Shown here one piece after another: positions 15,481-22,897 of a stretch of 64,000 nucleotides of DNA. Position 1 is the first letter of the stretch. Each line of letters starts with the position of its first letter. Location: the NCBI GenBank assembly GCA_049325055.1, contig JBMOPB010000024.1, positions 62,001 to 126,000 on the forward strand. Reading direction: 5' to 3'. The translations under genes were made by a program, and so were the position numbers. Source of the stretch: BRHc4a sp049325055. Lineage in GTDB: Bacteria > Bacillota > Desulfotomaculia > Desulfotomaculales > Desulfocucumaceae. The notes under the pieces are model-generated. The model did no database searches. It was not told where the DNA came from and saw only the letters and a program-made list of their open reading frames with translations.

Positions 15481-16452
15481 ATGGTTAAAAGAATCCTTTC
15501 TGTTCTTATGGCGGCCAGCATGTTGCTCTTTTTAATGATTCCGGCCTCATTGGCCAGGCCCCCCCAGAAGAATTGGGGACAAAGCGGTTCAATATACCAG
15601 GAGCAGAGCCAGCCGGCACTGCAGGAAAATGCCGAAGACAATGTTTCCGTTACTGAGATCGTGTATAACGAAGACGGGGATGAAGAAGAGGAGGAAGATA
15701 ACGCCACAGATGACGTATACGGAAAAAACAAGGGGAAACACAAAGGTATAGCCAATGCCCTTCAGAACGTGAAAAACCCAAGGGCCAGGGCTGTTCTGCA
15801 GGCAATACTGGACGGCAGGAGTGTTTCAGAGGCGGTATACCAGTATAAAATGATTATAGCCGAGAATACCGATCCGGACGAAATCCAGACGGTGACAAAT
15901 GAGGCATACGCCGGTTTATCCCAGGACGACTCGGTGGACAGCCGGGAAAAGGCCCTCACATTCAGGTACATGGCCCAGATCCAAATAAAGGCCGGAAAAG
16001 TTAATGAAGCGCTAAAATTTATGGAATACTCGGCCCGTAACAACCCCGGAGACGATGAAACCTTCAGGGAACTTGACCGCATACACGCGGGCAAACAAAA
16101 TCTGTCAGTAAAGGTCTACGTCAACGGCAAAAACACCGATTTCGACGTGCTGCCCAAAATAGTGGAAGGAAGAACCCTTGTGCCGGTACGCTTCATAGCG
16201 GAAGGCCTCAACGCCGACGTTTACTATGACGGTGACACAGAAACAGTTACTGTCCAGGGAGCGCAGATGTCAATCAAAATGAAGATAAACAGCAAGATTG
16301 CCCTGGTCAACGGTCAGGAGGTGCAGCTGGACGTTCCGGCAACCATAGAAAGCGGAAGAACCATAGTGCCCCTGAGGTTTATAAGCGAGAACTTCAAATG
16401 CAAGGTTAATTTTTACGGTGAAAGCAACCTTGTAACCGTGAATAACCAGTAA
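15481..16452 (+). CDS. Exported protein with copper amine oxidase N-terminal-like (stalk) domain
   Basis: A secreted or cell-surface protein of 323 aa. ATG 15481 follows AAAGGAGGT and starts a signal peptide (MVKRILSVLMAASMLLFLM, cleavage near ASLA-RP). Next comes an acidic stretch (about residues 60-85, many Glu/Asp), then a helical region that resembles TPR-like repeats. The C-terminal 115 residues are a PF07833-type domain, with the paired repeat motifs GRTLVPVRFIAEGL and GRTIVPLRFISENF. This domain is common on Clostridial surface proteins and does not imply amine oxidase activity. It is closed by a terminator, so probably monocistronic. Confidence 0.85.
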   Translation: MVKRILSVLMAASMLLFLMIPASLARPPQKNWGQSGSIYQEQSQPALQENAEDNVSVTEIVYNEDGDEEEEEDNATDDVYGKNKGKHKGIANALQNVKNPRARAVLQAILDGRSVSEAVYQYKMIIAENTDPDEIQTVTNEAYAGLSQDDSVDSREKALTFRYMAQIQIKAGKVNEALKFMEYSARNNPGDDETFRELDRIHAGKQNLSVKVYVNGKNTDFDVLPKIVEGRTLVPVRFIAEGLNADVYYDGDTETVTVQGAQMSIKMKINSKIALVNGQEVQLDVPATIESGRTIVPLRFISENFKCKVNFYGESNLVTVNNQ

Positions 16453-16482
16453 TTTTCTTAACCCGCCAAAAAGCAGCCTCAT

Positions 16483-16529
16483 GGATAGACTTCGCGGTCT
16501 TTTACCGCAAAAGGTCTATCCCTCTTTTT
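16483..16529 (+). terminator. Rho-independent terminator
   Basis: GGATAGAC (16483-16490) pairs with GTCTATCC (16514-16521), with an inner GCGGT/ACCGC stem, followed by CTCTTTTT. It ends the stalk-domain protein transcript. Confidence 0.88.
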
Positions 16530-16576
16530 GTCTATTGCTGTTGTCACTACATTAGCGGTTGTGAGTTTGATAATAA

Positions 16577-16619
16577 AACCAAAAGCGCCCTTGTTATAAA
16601 TAGCACATACCAAGGACGC
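16577..16619 (-). terminator. Rho-independent terminator (minus strand)
   Basis: Read on the minus strand, GCGTCCTTG (16619-16611) pairs with CAAGGGCGC (16593-16585), one G-U pair, followed by TTTTGGTTTT. It ends the 52-aa membrane protein transcript. Confidence 0.7.
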
Positions 16620-16666
16620 CTTGACTCTTTCTACGAGATTAATTTTAAAATTTCATCTGACACTTT

Positions 16667-16825
16667 TTACACAACCGGTCCGAATACATTGCAGAAAAGT
16701 ATTCCCATCAGCACGGATATTGTAGAATAGCCGATTACATCAACGGCCAGGGTGCCTGTGAACTCCAGCCTGCTCTCATCCATTCCGACTTTGTGCTTGT
16801 GGTGACTATCTATAAATCCTTTCAC
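16667..16825 (-). CDS. Small single-span membrane protein, function unknown
   Basis: A 52-aa protein with a polar, His-rich N-terminus (MKGFIDSHHKHK) and one C-terminal hydrophobic segment (VIGYSTISVLMGILFCNVFG). The GTG at 16825 follows GGGAGGTG at good spacing, and a near-consensus promoter (16860-16888) and a terminator frame it. This is unusually good transcriptional evidence for such a small gene. Function unknown. Confidence 0.7.
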   Translation of the reverse strand: MKGFIDSHHKHKVGMDESRLEFTGTLAVDVIGYSTISVLMGILFCNVFGPVV

Positions 16826-16859
16826 CGTCCGCACCTCCCGGTTTTCCCTGTTGTTATAT

Positions 16860-16888
16860 ATTATACAACCGGGCATATATAATGACAA
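16860..16888 (-). promoter_or_regulatory. SigA-type promoter for the 52-aa membrane protein
   Basis: On the minus strand, TTGTCA (16888-16883), a 17-base spacer, and TATAAT (16865-16860). This is an almost perfect vegetative promoter 35 bases before the GTG. Confidence 0.85.
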
Positions 16889-17008
16889 CTTAAATGACTG
16901 ACTTTTAAAAAAATTACTGTTAAAATAACATTGGCCAGCCTTATACCACCTCTACCCCTCCCCTGCTCCCCCGTTATGAATAAGGCAGTTTTAATACCTA
17001 AAAATTTC

Positions 17009-17074
17009 TGATATAATTAACCCGCTGCATTTTTAATTATTAGAAAACCAAAGGTCCCCGAATGCAGCGTTTTT
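17009..17074 (+). ncRNA. Possible short RNA or leader attenuator before the sdh operon
   Basis: An extended -10 (TGATATAAT, 17009-17017) is followed within a few bases by CGCTGCATT (17023-17031), which pairs perfectly with AATGCAGCG (17061-17069) and is trailed by TTTTT (17070-17074). A transcript starting near 17024 would end about 50 bases later. The -35 (TTTTAA, 16989-16994) is weak. It could be a small RNA, an attenuated leader, or an unrelated terminator next to an A/T-rich motif. Confidence 0.3.
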
Positions 17075-17180
17075 CAAGGCTTTTCCTCATGGCGGGGCAG
17101 AATTTCAAGCCTCTGTAAAACCGTTTTTCCAATATTTAAAATAAACAGCCCTCCAAAAGGTATTCTATAAAACGTAAAGT

Positions 17181-17267
17181 CGGCAAAAAACAATGTATTT
17201 TCTGTAATTTTAATCACTTTTTCTCACTGGCATCAAATTTGCGTGTAGCAATTTATGTTTTTTGCCG
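17181..17267 (+). promoter_or_regulatory. Widely spaced 12-bp inverted repeat upstream of sdhC
   Basis: CGGCAAAAAACA (17181-17192) and TGTTTTTTGCCG (17256-17267) are exact inverted copies 63 bases apart, ending about 100 bases before sdhC. It could be a DNA looping operator pair or a leader stem. The rest of the 16889-17369 gap is A/T-rich with no gene. Confidence 0.4.
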
Positions 17268-17369
17268 GTAAAAAACATAAAAACCCCTCTATCTACGTGT
17301 TGGCCACGGCATCCGGCCCGGGATCCGAAGAACTCACACACGGAATAGAGGAAAGGAAAGGAGACAAAA

Positions 17370-18002
17370 ATGCTGGTACAAAAAATCTTAACAAGAAACC
17401 CGAAGGCGGAACTCTATTATGATCTGGTTGAGCTGTTGACCGGAGTGACGCTGGTGGGTTTCCTGTGGACGCACATGCTTTTTGTGTCCACCATCCTCCT
17501 GGGCACAAAAACATTCAACCACCTTTCCCAGTCTCTGGACGATTACTATCTGTCCTACGTCGGCATACCCTTTATAATCCTGGTCTTTATCATGCATATC
17601 CTTGCCGCGGGCCGCAGGCTGCCAACCCGTATCCAGGAACAGAGAATAATCTGGCGTCATGCCAAGATGCTTCAGGGCACCGACACATGGGTCTGGGTGT
17701 TCCAGGTAATAACCGGGGCCGCCATCTTCGCCCTGGGAAGCATCCACATGTGGGTGGTCATTTCCGGATGGCCCATCACCGCCATGACAAGCGCCGAGCG
17801 CATGCAGGCCTTCTGGTGGTTCTACCTTGTACTGCTTCTGCTGGGTGAATACCACGCCGGCTTCGGTATTTACCGCCAGTTCGTGAAGTGGGGCTGGTTT
17901 CCGAGAAAGCCTCTGGGCTACGTAACCAAGGCCATCACTGTAATAATACTGACACTGGGCCTGGCCGCCCTGTGGGTATTTCTTAAACTGGGAGGTGCCT
18001 GA
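17370..18002 (+). CDS. sdhC: Succinate dehydrogenase/fumarate reductase cytochrome b subunit
   Basis: Membrane anchor (210 aa) of the succinate:quinone oxidoreductase, binding haem b and the quinone. Five hydrophobic spans are visible. Candidate axial histidines sit in GFLWTHMLFV, VFIMHILAAGRR, IWRHAKML, GSIHMWVV and LGEYHAGFGIYR, consistent with a di-haem FrdC/SdhC of the Wolinella or Bacillus type. SD GGAAAGGAG precedes the ATG. Its TGA overlaps the next ATG (TGATG). In syntrophic Peptococcaceae such complexes act in the methylmalonyl-CoA pathway; the direction here is inferred only. Confidence 0.9.
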   Translation: MLVQKILTRNPKAELYYDLVELLTGVTLVGFLWTHMLFVSTILLGTKTFNHLSQSLDDYYLSYVGIPFIILVFIMHILAAGRRLPTRIQEQRIIWRHAKMLQGTDTWVWVFQVITGAAIFALGSIHMWVVISGWPITAMTSAERMQAFWWFYLVLLLLGEYHAGFGIYRQFVKWGWFPRKPLGYVTKAITVIILTLGLAALWVFLKLGGA

Positions 18003-19834
18003 TGAGTAACTATACCACCATCACCACAGACGTACTTGTTGTCGGGGCCGGGCTTGCGGGGGAAAGGGCCGCCATTGAAGCCGCCACCCAGGGCCTGGAC
18101 GTTATTATATTAAGTCTTGTGCCGCCCCGGCGCTCTCACAGCACCGCTGCCCAGGGAGGCTGCCAGGCATCCCTGGGGAACTGCGCCATGGGTGAGGGGG
18201 ATAGCCCCGATATTCACTTCGCAGATACCGTAAAAGGATCCGACTGGGGCTGCGAGCAGGATGTGGCCCGCTTATTCGTGGAAACGGTGCCCAAGGCGAT
18301 ACGCCAAATGGCCATGTGGGGCGTTCCCTGGAACCGTGTTGTGGCAGGAAAAAAGGTTCTCCCGGACGGGAGGGAGATAGAGGATAAAAAAGAAAAGGAA
18401 GGGCTTATTACCGCCCGGGACTTCGGCGGGACAGCCAAGTGGCGGACATGCTACACCTCCGACGGGGCCGGCCACACAATGCAGTACACCATTGACAGCG
18501 TGGTAATAAAGCTGGGAATCACCGTTCATGACCGCACCGAGGCAATTTCCATTATTCATGACGGGGTTACCTGCCTGGGAGTGGTGGCCAGGTGCCTCAG
18601 GACCGGTGAACTCAGAATTTACCTGGCCAAATCCACAATTATAGCCACCGGGGGCTACGGAAGGCTTTACGGCGCGTCAACCAACGCCATCATCAACGAG
18701 GGCAACGGCATGTCAATAGCGCTGGACACCGGGCTGGTCCCCCTGGGCAACATGGAGGCCGTCCAGTTCCACCCCACCGGGATGGTGCCGGTGTGGATAC
18801 TGATTACCGAAGGGGCCAGGGGTGACGGCGGTTACCTGCTGGACAAAAACCTCCACCGCTTCATGCCCGACTATGAACCAAAGAAGAAAGAACTGGCTTC
18901 CCGGGACGTGGTGTCCCGCCGTATGATACAGCATATCCGCAAGGGCCTGGGAGTGGACAGCCCCTACGGGCCCCACCTGTGGCTGGATATAAGACACCTG
19001 GGGGCCAAGCACATCAACACCAACCTCCGGGAAATCGCCAATATATGCAGGAACTTCAACGGCATTGACCCGGTCAAGGACCTGATCCCGGTCCGCCCCA
19101 CCCAGCACTACAGCATGGGCGGAGTAAGAACCAATATCGACGGATACGCCTACGGCCTCAAAGGGCTGTTTGCGGTGGGCGAGGCGGCCTGCTGGGACCT
19201 GCACGGCTTCAACAGGCTGGGAGGCAACTCTCTGGCGGAAACCATCGTAAGCGGCTGGGTGGTGGGCAACAAGGTGGCCGAGTACACCAAGGGCACCGAG
19301 CTGAATTATAACTACAGCCTGGTGCAGGGATTTGTGAAGAAGCAGCAGGAGCGCATAAACAGCCTGATCTCCGGCAAGCAGGGCAGGGAGAACGTCTATG
19401 CCATAAGAAAGGAAATGGAGCAGACTCTTTTAAATTACGTGGGAATATTCCGTAACGGCCCGGACCTGCAGAAGGCTGTGAGCCAGCTGCAGGAACTTTA
19501 TAAGAGAGCGCAGAAGATTGGGCTTTCGTCCGACGGAAAAGGGGCCAATCCCGAGCTGAGCGCTGCCCTGCGCATGCCCGGGATGATACGCCTTGCACTG
19601 TGCATTTCCTACGGCGCCCTGACGAGGACTGAAAGCCGCGGCAGCCACGCCAGGGAGGACTACCCGAAACGGGATGACGTCAACTGGCTGAAGCGTACCC
19701 TGGCTTACTGGAAAGAGGGCGCAGATCTGCCCGAGTTAAATTACGAGCCTGTTAAAATAACCGAACTGCCTCCGGGTGACCGCGGTTACGGTGAAGCATC
19801 CGCATCCTCGGCAGACGGAAAAAAACAAAACTGA
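18002..19834 (+). CDS. sdhA: Succinate dehydrogenase/fumarate reductase flavoprotein
   Basis: Catalytic subunit (610 aa) that interconverts succinate and fumarate at a covalently bound FAD on the cytoplasmic face of the membrane. Seen: the N-terminal dinucleotide fold VVGAGLAGERAAIEA, the flavin-linking His in RRSHSTAAQGG (about residue 45), the substrate region QFHPTG, GGVRTN plus NRLGGNSLAE, and the C-terminal RGSHAREDYPKRDD carrying the active-site Arg. GGGAGGTG within the end of sdhC is its SD. It is the middle gene of a C-A-B operon. Confidence 0.96.
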   Translation: MSNYTTITTDVLVVGAGLAGERAAIEAATQGLDVIILSLVPPRRSHSTAAQGGCQASLGNCAMGEGDSPDIHFADTVKGSDWGCEQDVARLFVETVPKAIRQMAMWGVPWNRVVAGKKVLPDGREIEDKKEKEGLITARDFGGTAKWRTCYTSDGAGHTMQYTIDSVVIKLGITVHDRTEAISIIHDGVTCLGVVARCLRTGELRIYLAKSTIIATGGYGRLYGASTNAIINEGNGMSIALDTGLVPLGNMEAVQFHPTGMVPVWILITEGARGDGGYLLDKNLHRFMPDYEPKKKELASRDVVSRRMIQHIRKGLGVDSPYGPHLWLDIRHLGAKHINTNLREIANICRNFNGIDPVKDLIPVRPTQHYSMGGVRTNIDGYAYGLKGLFAVGEAACWDLHGFNRLGGNSLAETIVSGWVVGNKVAEYTKGTELNYNYSLVQGFVKKQQERINSLISGKQGRENVYAIRKEMEQTLLNYVGIFRNGPDLQKAVSQLQELYKRAQKIGLSSDGKGANPELSAALRMPGMIRLALCISYGALTRTESRGSHAREDYPKRDDVNWLKRTLAYWKEGADLPELNYEPVKITELPPGDRGYGEASASSADGKKQN

Positions 19835-19847
19835 CAAGGAGGGCAAA

Positions 19848-20576
19848 ATGAGTACACAGCGCAAGTTCAGCATTTTCAGGTACAACCCAAACACGCCGGA
19901 AGTCAAGCCCTTCATGCAGGAATACACACTGGACGAATCCCAGAGCATCACTCTGTTTACGGCGCTGAACAGAATACGAGAGGAGCAGGACCCCTCCCTT
20001 ATGTTCGACTTCGTCTGCCGGGCTGCCATCTGCGGCTCCTGCGCCATGGTTATCAACGGGAGGCCCAGGCTGGCCTGCAAGACGCTGACCACCGACTTTC
20101 CGGGAACAATAACCATTATGCCTCTACCGGTATTCAAGCTGATCGGCGACCTTTCGGTGGACACCGGAACATGGTTCAGACACCTTTCAGTCAAAACCAG
20201 GGCATGGGTCCATACCGACAAAAAGTTCGACCCCAATGCCATCGAGGAGCGGATGGACAATGAAACCGCCCTCCAGATATACGAGGCCGAAAGGTGTATA
20301 GAGTGCGGCTGCTGCATAGCCGGCTGTGTTACCGCAAATATTCGGGAGGATTTCCTGGGCGCCGCCGGCATCAACCGGGTGGCCCGTTTCATGGTGGACC
20401 CCAGGGATGAAAGATCCAACAAAGAGTATTTCGAGGTAATGGGATCCGATGAGGGCGCCTTTGGCTGCATGGGCCTGATGGCCTGTGACGACAACTGCCC
20501 CATGCAGTTGCCGCTGCAGATGCAGCTGGCCTTTGTGCGCAGGAAGATGCTTTCTTTCGGGCTGTCAATAAAGTAA
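19848..20576 (+). CDS. sdhB: Succinate dehydrogenase/fumarate reductase iron-sulfur subunit
   Basis: Electron-transfer subunit (242 aa) linking the flavin to haem and quinone. The [2Fe-2S] ligands lie in CRAAICGSCAM plus a downstream Cys in RLAC. The [4Fe-4S] motif is CIECGCCIAGC, and the last cluster is bound by CMGLMACDDNCP. ATG 19848 is chosen over upstream in-frame starts because AAGGAGGG lies just before it. Thirteen bases separate it from sdhA. A double hairpin with a long T-run ends the operon. Confidence 0.95.
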   Translation: MSTQRKFSIFRYNPNTPEVKPFMQEYTLDESQSITLFTALNRIREEQDPSLMFDFVCRAAICGSCAMVINGRPRLACKTLTTDFPGTITIMPLPVFKLIGDLSVDTGTWFRHLSVKTRAWVHTDKKFDPNAIEERMDNETALQIYEAERCIECGCCIAGCVTANIREDFLGAAGINRVARFMVDPRDERSNKEYFEVMGSDEGAFGCMGLMACDDNCPMQLPLQMQLAFVRRKMLSFGLSIK

Positions 20577-20607
20577 ACTTAAAACATTAATATCCTAGAA
20601 TTCTGAG

Positions 20608-20657
20608 GCGGCGGAGTTTATACCCGCCGCGCCCCCACCCTCCGGGTGGTTTTTTTT
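20608..20657 (+). terminator. Terminator of the sdhCAB operon
   Basis: GCGGCGG (20608-20614) pairs with CCGCCGC (20624-20630). Then CCACCC (20635-20640) pairs with GGGTGG (20644-20649) and is followed by eight Ts. Confidence 0.9.
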
Positions 20658-20730
20658 GATAATTATTCCGCCCTGCCATTATTTTGAAAGGCTGCATATT
20701 ATGCATTTCCACGGCAAATAATATGGTATT

Positions 20731-21807
20731 ATGGAATGTAATAAACTAAACGGTTTTCAAATAGCGTCGGCGTTCATCGGTGTGACCATCGGCGCGGGGT
20801 TCGCATCCGGCCAGGAGGTTCTGCAGTTTTTTTCTTTCTTCGGCCCGGCCAGTTTTGCGGCCATAACGCTGACCTCTTTTTTATTTGCCTTTTTTGCGAT
20901 GCTTATCTTAAGGTACGGGGCCCGGCTGAACGCCACCTCCCACCGGGAGGTGGTCTACCGGACAGGGGGCAAGGTCACCGGCCTTGTGGTCGACGTTACC
21001 ATTACCTTTTTTCTTTTTGGTTCCTTTACCGCTATGCTGGCCGGAACCGGGGCCTCTTTAAGCCAGCAGTTCGGCCTCCCTCCCTTTTACGGGTCTTTAT
21101 TGATGGCTATGGTATCGCTGGCTACGGTTTTGACAGGCCTCTGCGGCATCGTCTCGGCACTGAGCTTTTTGGTGCCTGTGATGATTGGCGGAATAATTGT
21201 CTTGGCCGGCGCAGTGCTAGTCGCCTTCCCCGGGGGTCTGGCCGACTTGAGGTATTATGCACAGCCATGGGCAGCTGTAATACCGTCCTGGCCACTTTCG
21301 GCCCTTACCTATGTGTCCTACAACCTTGTGGTGGCTGTGGCCATTCTGTCTCCCATGGGCAGGCTGGCAGGATCGGAATCGGATATTGAAAAAGGATCGG
21401 TGGCCGGCGGGATTGGCCTGGGCCTGGGGATAACAGCCATCAACATGGTGCTCCTGGCGGTTCCCGAATCCTTCGGATACTCCATTCCCATGAGTTACGT
21501 GGTCAATCTTTTCTCCCCGCTTGCCGGGACCGGGTATACCTTGATTCTTCTGGCCGCCATCTTCTCCACAGCCGTGGGAGGCCTTTACGGCTTTACCGCC
21601 CGCCTGACCCCGCCCGATGAACCCCGCTTCAAATTGCTGGCGGCTGCAGTGGCCCTGGGGGGTGTCATAGCCAGCAACATAGGCTTTACCAACCTCGTAA
21701 GGTTTCTTTACACCGGGGTGGGTATTGCCGGCTTCCTCCTGCTGGGGGGGCTGACGTACGAATACCTGCGGACCAAGCTGCGTCCCGGACCGTTCCCGTC
21801 AACCTGA
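20731..21807 (+). CDS. YkvI-type membrane transporter
   Basis: An integral membrane protein (358 aa, about ten spans) of the YkvI family, distantly related to LeuT-type/branched-chain amino acid carriers. The N-terminal IASAFIGVTIGAGFASGQEV carries the unwound-helix GAGFASG motif of this family. Substrate unknown. The ATG at 20731 has no clear SD but gives the N-terminus expected for the family; a short or leaderless 5' end is possible. It is alone in its transcript. Confidence 0.82.
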   Translation: MECNKLNGFQIASAFIGVTIGAGFASGQEVLQFFSFFGPASFAAITLTSFLFAFFAMLILRYGARLNATSHREVVYRTGGKVTGLVVDVTITFFLFGSFTAMLAGTGASLSQQFGLPPFYGSLLMAMVSLATVLTGLCGIVSALSFLVPVMIGGIIVLAGAVLVAFPGGLADLRYYAQPWAAVIPSWPLSALTYVSYNLVVAVAILSPMGRLAGSESDIEKGSVAGGIGLGLGITAINMVLLAVPESFGYSIPMSYVVNLFSPLAGTGYTLILLAAIFSTAVGGLYGFTARLTPPDEPRFKLLAAAVALGGVIASNIGFTNLVRFLYTGVGIAGFLLLGGLTYEYLRTKLRPGPFPST

Positions 21808-21927
21808 GCATAAATCTTTGGCCGCTGTATAGTCCCACAGTGAAACTTTATAACTGATTGTGTAATATTACTCCTTTCCAAATAATAGCATATTTAAGAC
21901 ATTGCTATTGAAAGGAGAGGAAGCCCC

Positions 21928-22095
21928 TTGCCCGGAAAAAGGAACAGTGAAAAAGAGGAAGACAGACTCCAGGAGTCTAAATTTAAACAGCTTCTGAAAA
22001 AGGAACTGGTCAGATGGTACTGCAACGCAATGCATTCAGGCAAACTGAAGCCAAACAAGTCCGGCAGTTCCCCCTGTCCGGCCAGAAAAGCATGA
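21928..22095 (+). CDS. Small basic protein, function unknown (55 aa)
   Basis: TTG 21928 follows AGGAGAGG at 7 bases. The product is charged and mostly helical in the first half (EEDRLQESKFKQLLKKELVRWY), with two cysteines and a basic tail. A terminator follows 13 bases after the stop. No family recognised. It is the first of three neighbouring small unknown genes. Confidence 0.6.
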   Translation: MPGKRNSEKEEDRLQESKFKQLLKKELVRWYCNAMHSGKLKPNKSGSSPCPARKA

Positions 22096-22107
22096 TGATA
22101 GTAAATT

Positions 22108-22134
22108 GGACCGGTATTTTTCCGGCCCTTTTTT
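22108..22134 (+). terminator. Rho-independent terminator
   Basis: GGACCGG (22108-22114) pairs with CCGGCCC (22122-22128), one mismatch, followed by six Ts. Confidence 0.7.
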
Positions 22135-22235
22135 CTTTTGTCAGTCAGTATTGGTAACAATAACAGGTATTCGTGACATTTTGTCGAATAACTGTTTGCA
22201 ATATCAATACTTTACTCTTTAAGGGGGGTGTGGTA

Positions 22236-22460
22236 ATGATTTTTATCGGTTGTGGAGAATGTGGCGGGAAATACCAAATATTAGAGGGAAAATTCGATAA
22301 ACCCAAATGCCCCAGCTGCGGTACCGAGCTGCCCGAAAAAATACGGTCATCAATAAAATCACTGGTTGAAGAGACTCGCAACCGGCCCAACTGGAAAGTG
22401 TATGTGGAAATGGGAAGTATATTTAACGTGGAACTGACATTGAAATCCAGAACACAATAA
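22236..22460 (+). CDS. Small zinc-ribbon protein (74 aa)
   Basis: Starts at ATG 22236 after GGGGGGTG. Two Cys pairs, CGECG and CPSCG, separated by about 16 residues, form a minimal zinc ribbon (residues about 6-30). The remaining half has no recognised domain (SSIKSLVEETRNRPNWKVYV). The next gene starts 30 bases downstream, so they are probably co-transcribed. Possible role in nucleic acid or protein binding; no evidence beyond the fold. Confidence 0.68.
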   Translation: MIFIGCGECGGKYQILEGKFDKPKCPSCGTELPEKIRSSIKSLVEETRNRPNWKVYVEMGSIFNVELTLKSRTQ

Positions 22461-22490
22461 TATTGACAACAGTAACCGGGAGTGAAAAAA

Positions 22491-22892
22491 ATGTGGGTTA
22501 TTCAGCCGGGCGCAGATGCATTCACCTTTGGACTGGAATGCGTGGTGCCCAACGATATAAGCTCATCCGCAGACTCGAAAAAAGAGTATTATGACGCGGT
22601 GTTGAAAAAGCTGCAGGAAAAGGGCTACAAAACGTTTGAAAAAAAAGTGGCCATTATCGCCAGGGTCCAGCGCAGCAGCATAAAGGAACTGGAGCCCGAC
22701 AACATCTCCAAAACGCTGCTGGATGCGCTGCACAACTGGAGAAAGGTCAACCAGTACGACGTGCAGGTGGGGCCCAGGAGGTTGATAGAAAACGATTCCT
22801 CGGCTTATGTGGCCTCCTTCACCGTGGAAATAAAAAAAGGCCCCAACAGGGTTGATTATTTCCTTTGGGAAGTGGGCCCCATCGGCTGGTAG
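22491..22892 (+). CDS. Uncharacterised protein, weak RusA-like motif (133 aa)
   Basis: ATG 22491 is favoured over the GTG at 22482 because GGGAG at 22478-22482 is correctly spaced for it. I do not recognise the family. The segment LEPDNISKTLLDALHNW, followed later by QYDVQVGP, faintly recalls the PDxDNLxKxxLDAL...DD.QV pattern of RusA-type Holliday junction resolvases, but the acidic residues are not fully matched. It sits behind a zinc-ribbon gene and converges on a transporter gene only 5 bases away. Confidence 0.65.
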   Translation: MWVIQPGADAFTFGLECVVPNDISSSADSKKEYYDAVLKKLQEKGYKTFEKKVAIIARVQRSSIKELEPDNISKTLLDALHNWRKVNQYDVQVGPRRLIENDSSAYVASFTVEIKKGPNRVDYFLWEVGPIGW

Positions 22893-22897
22893 CAGAT

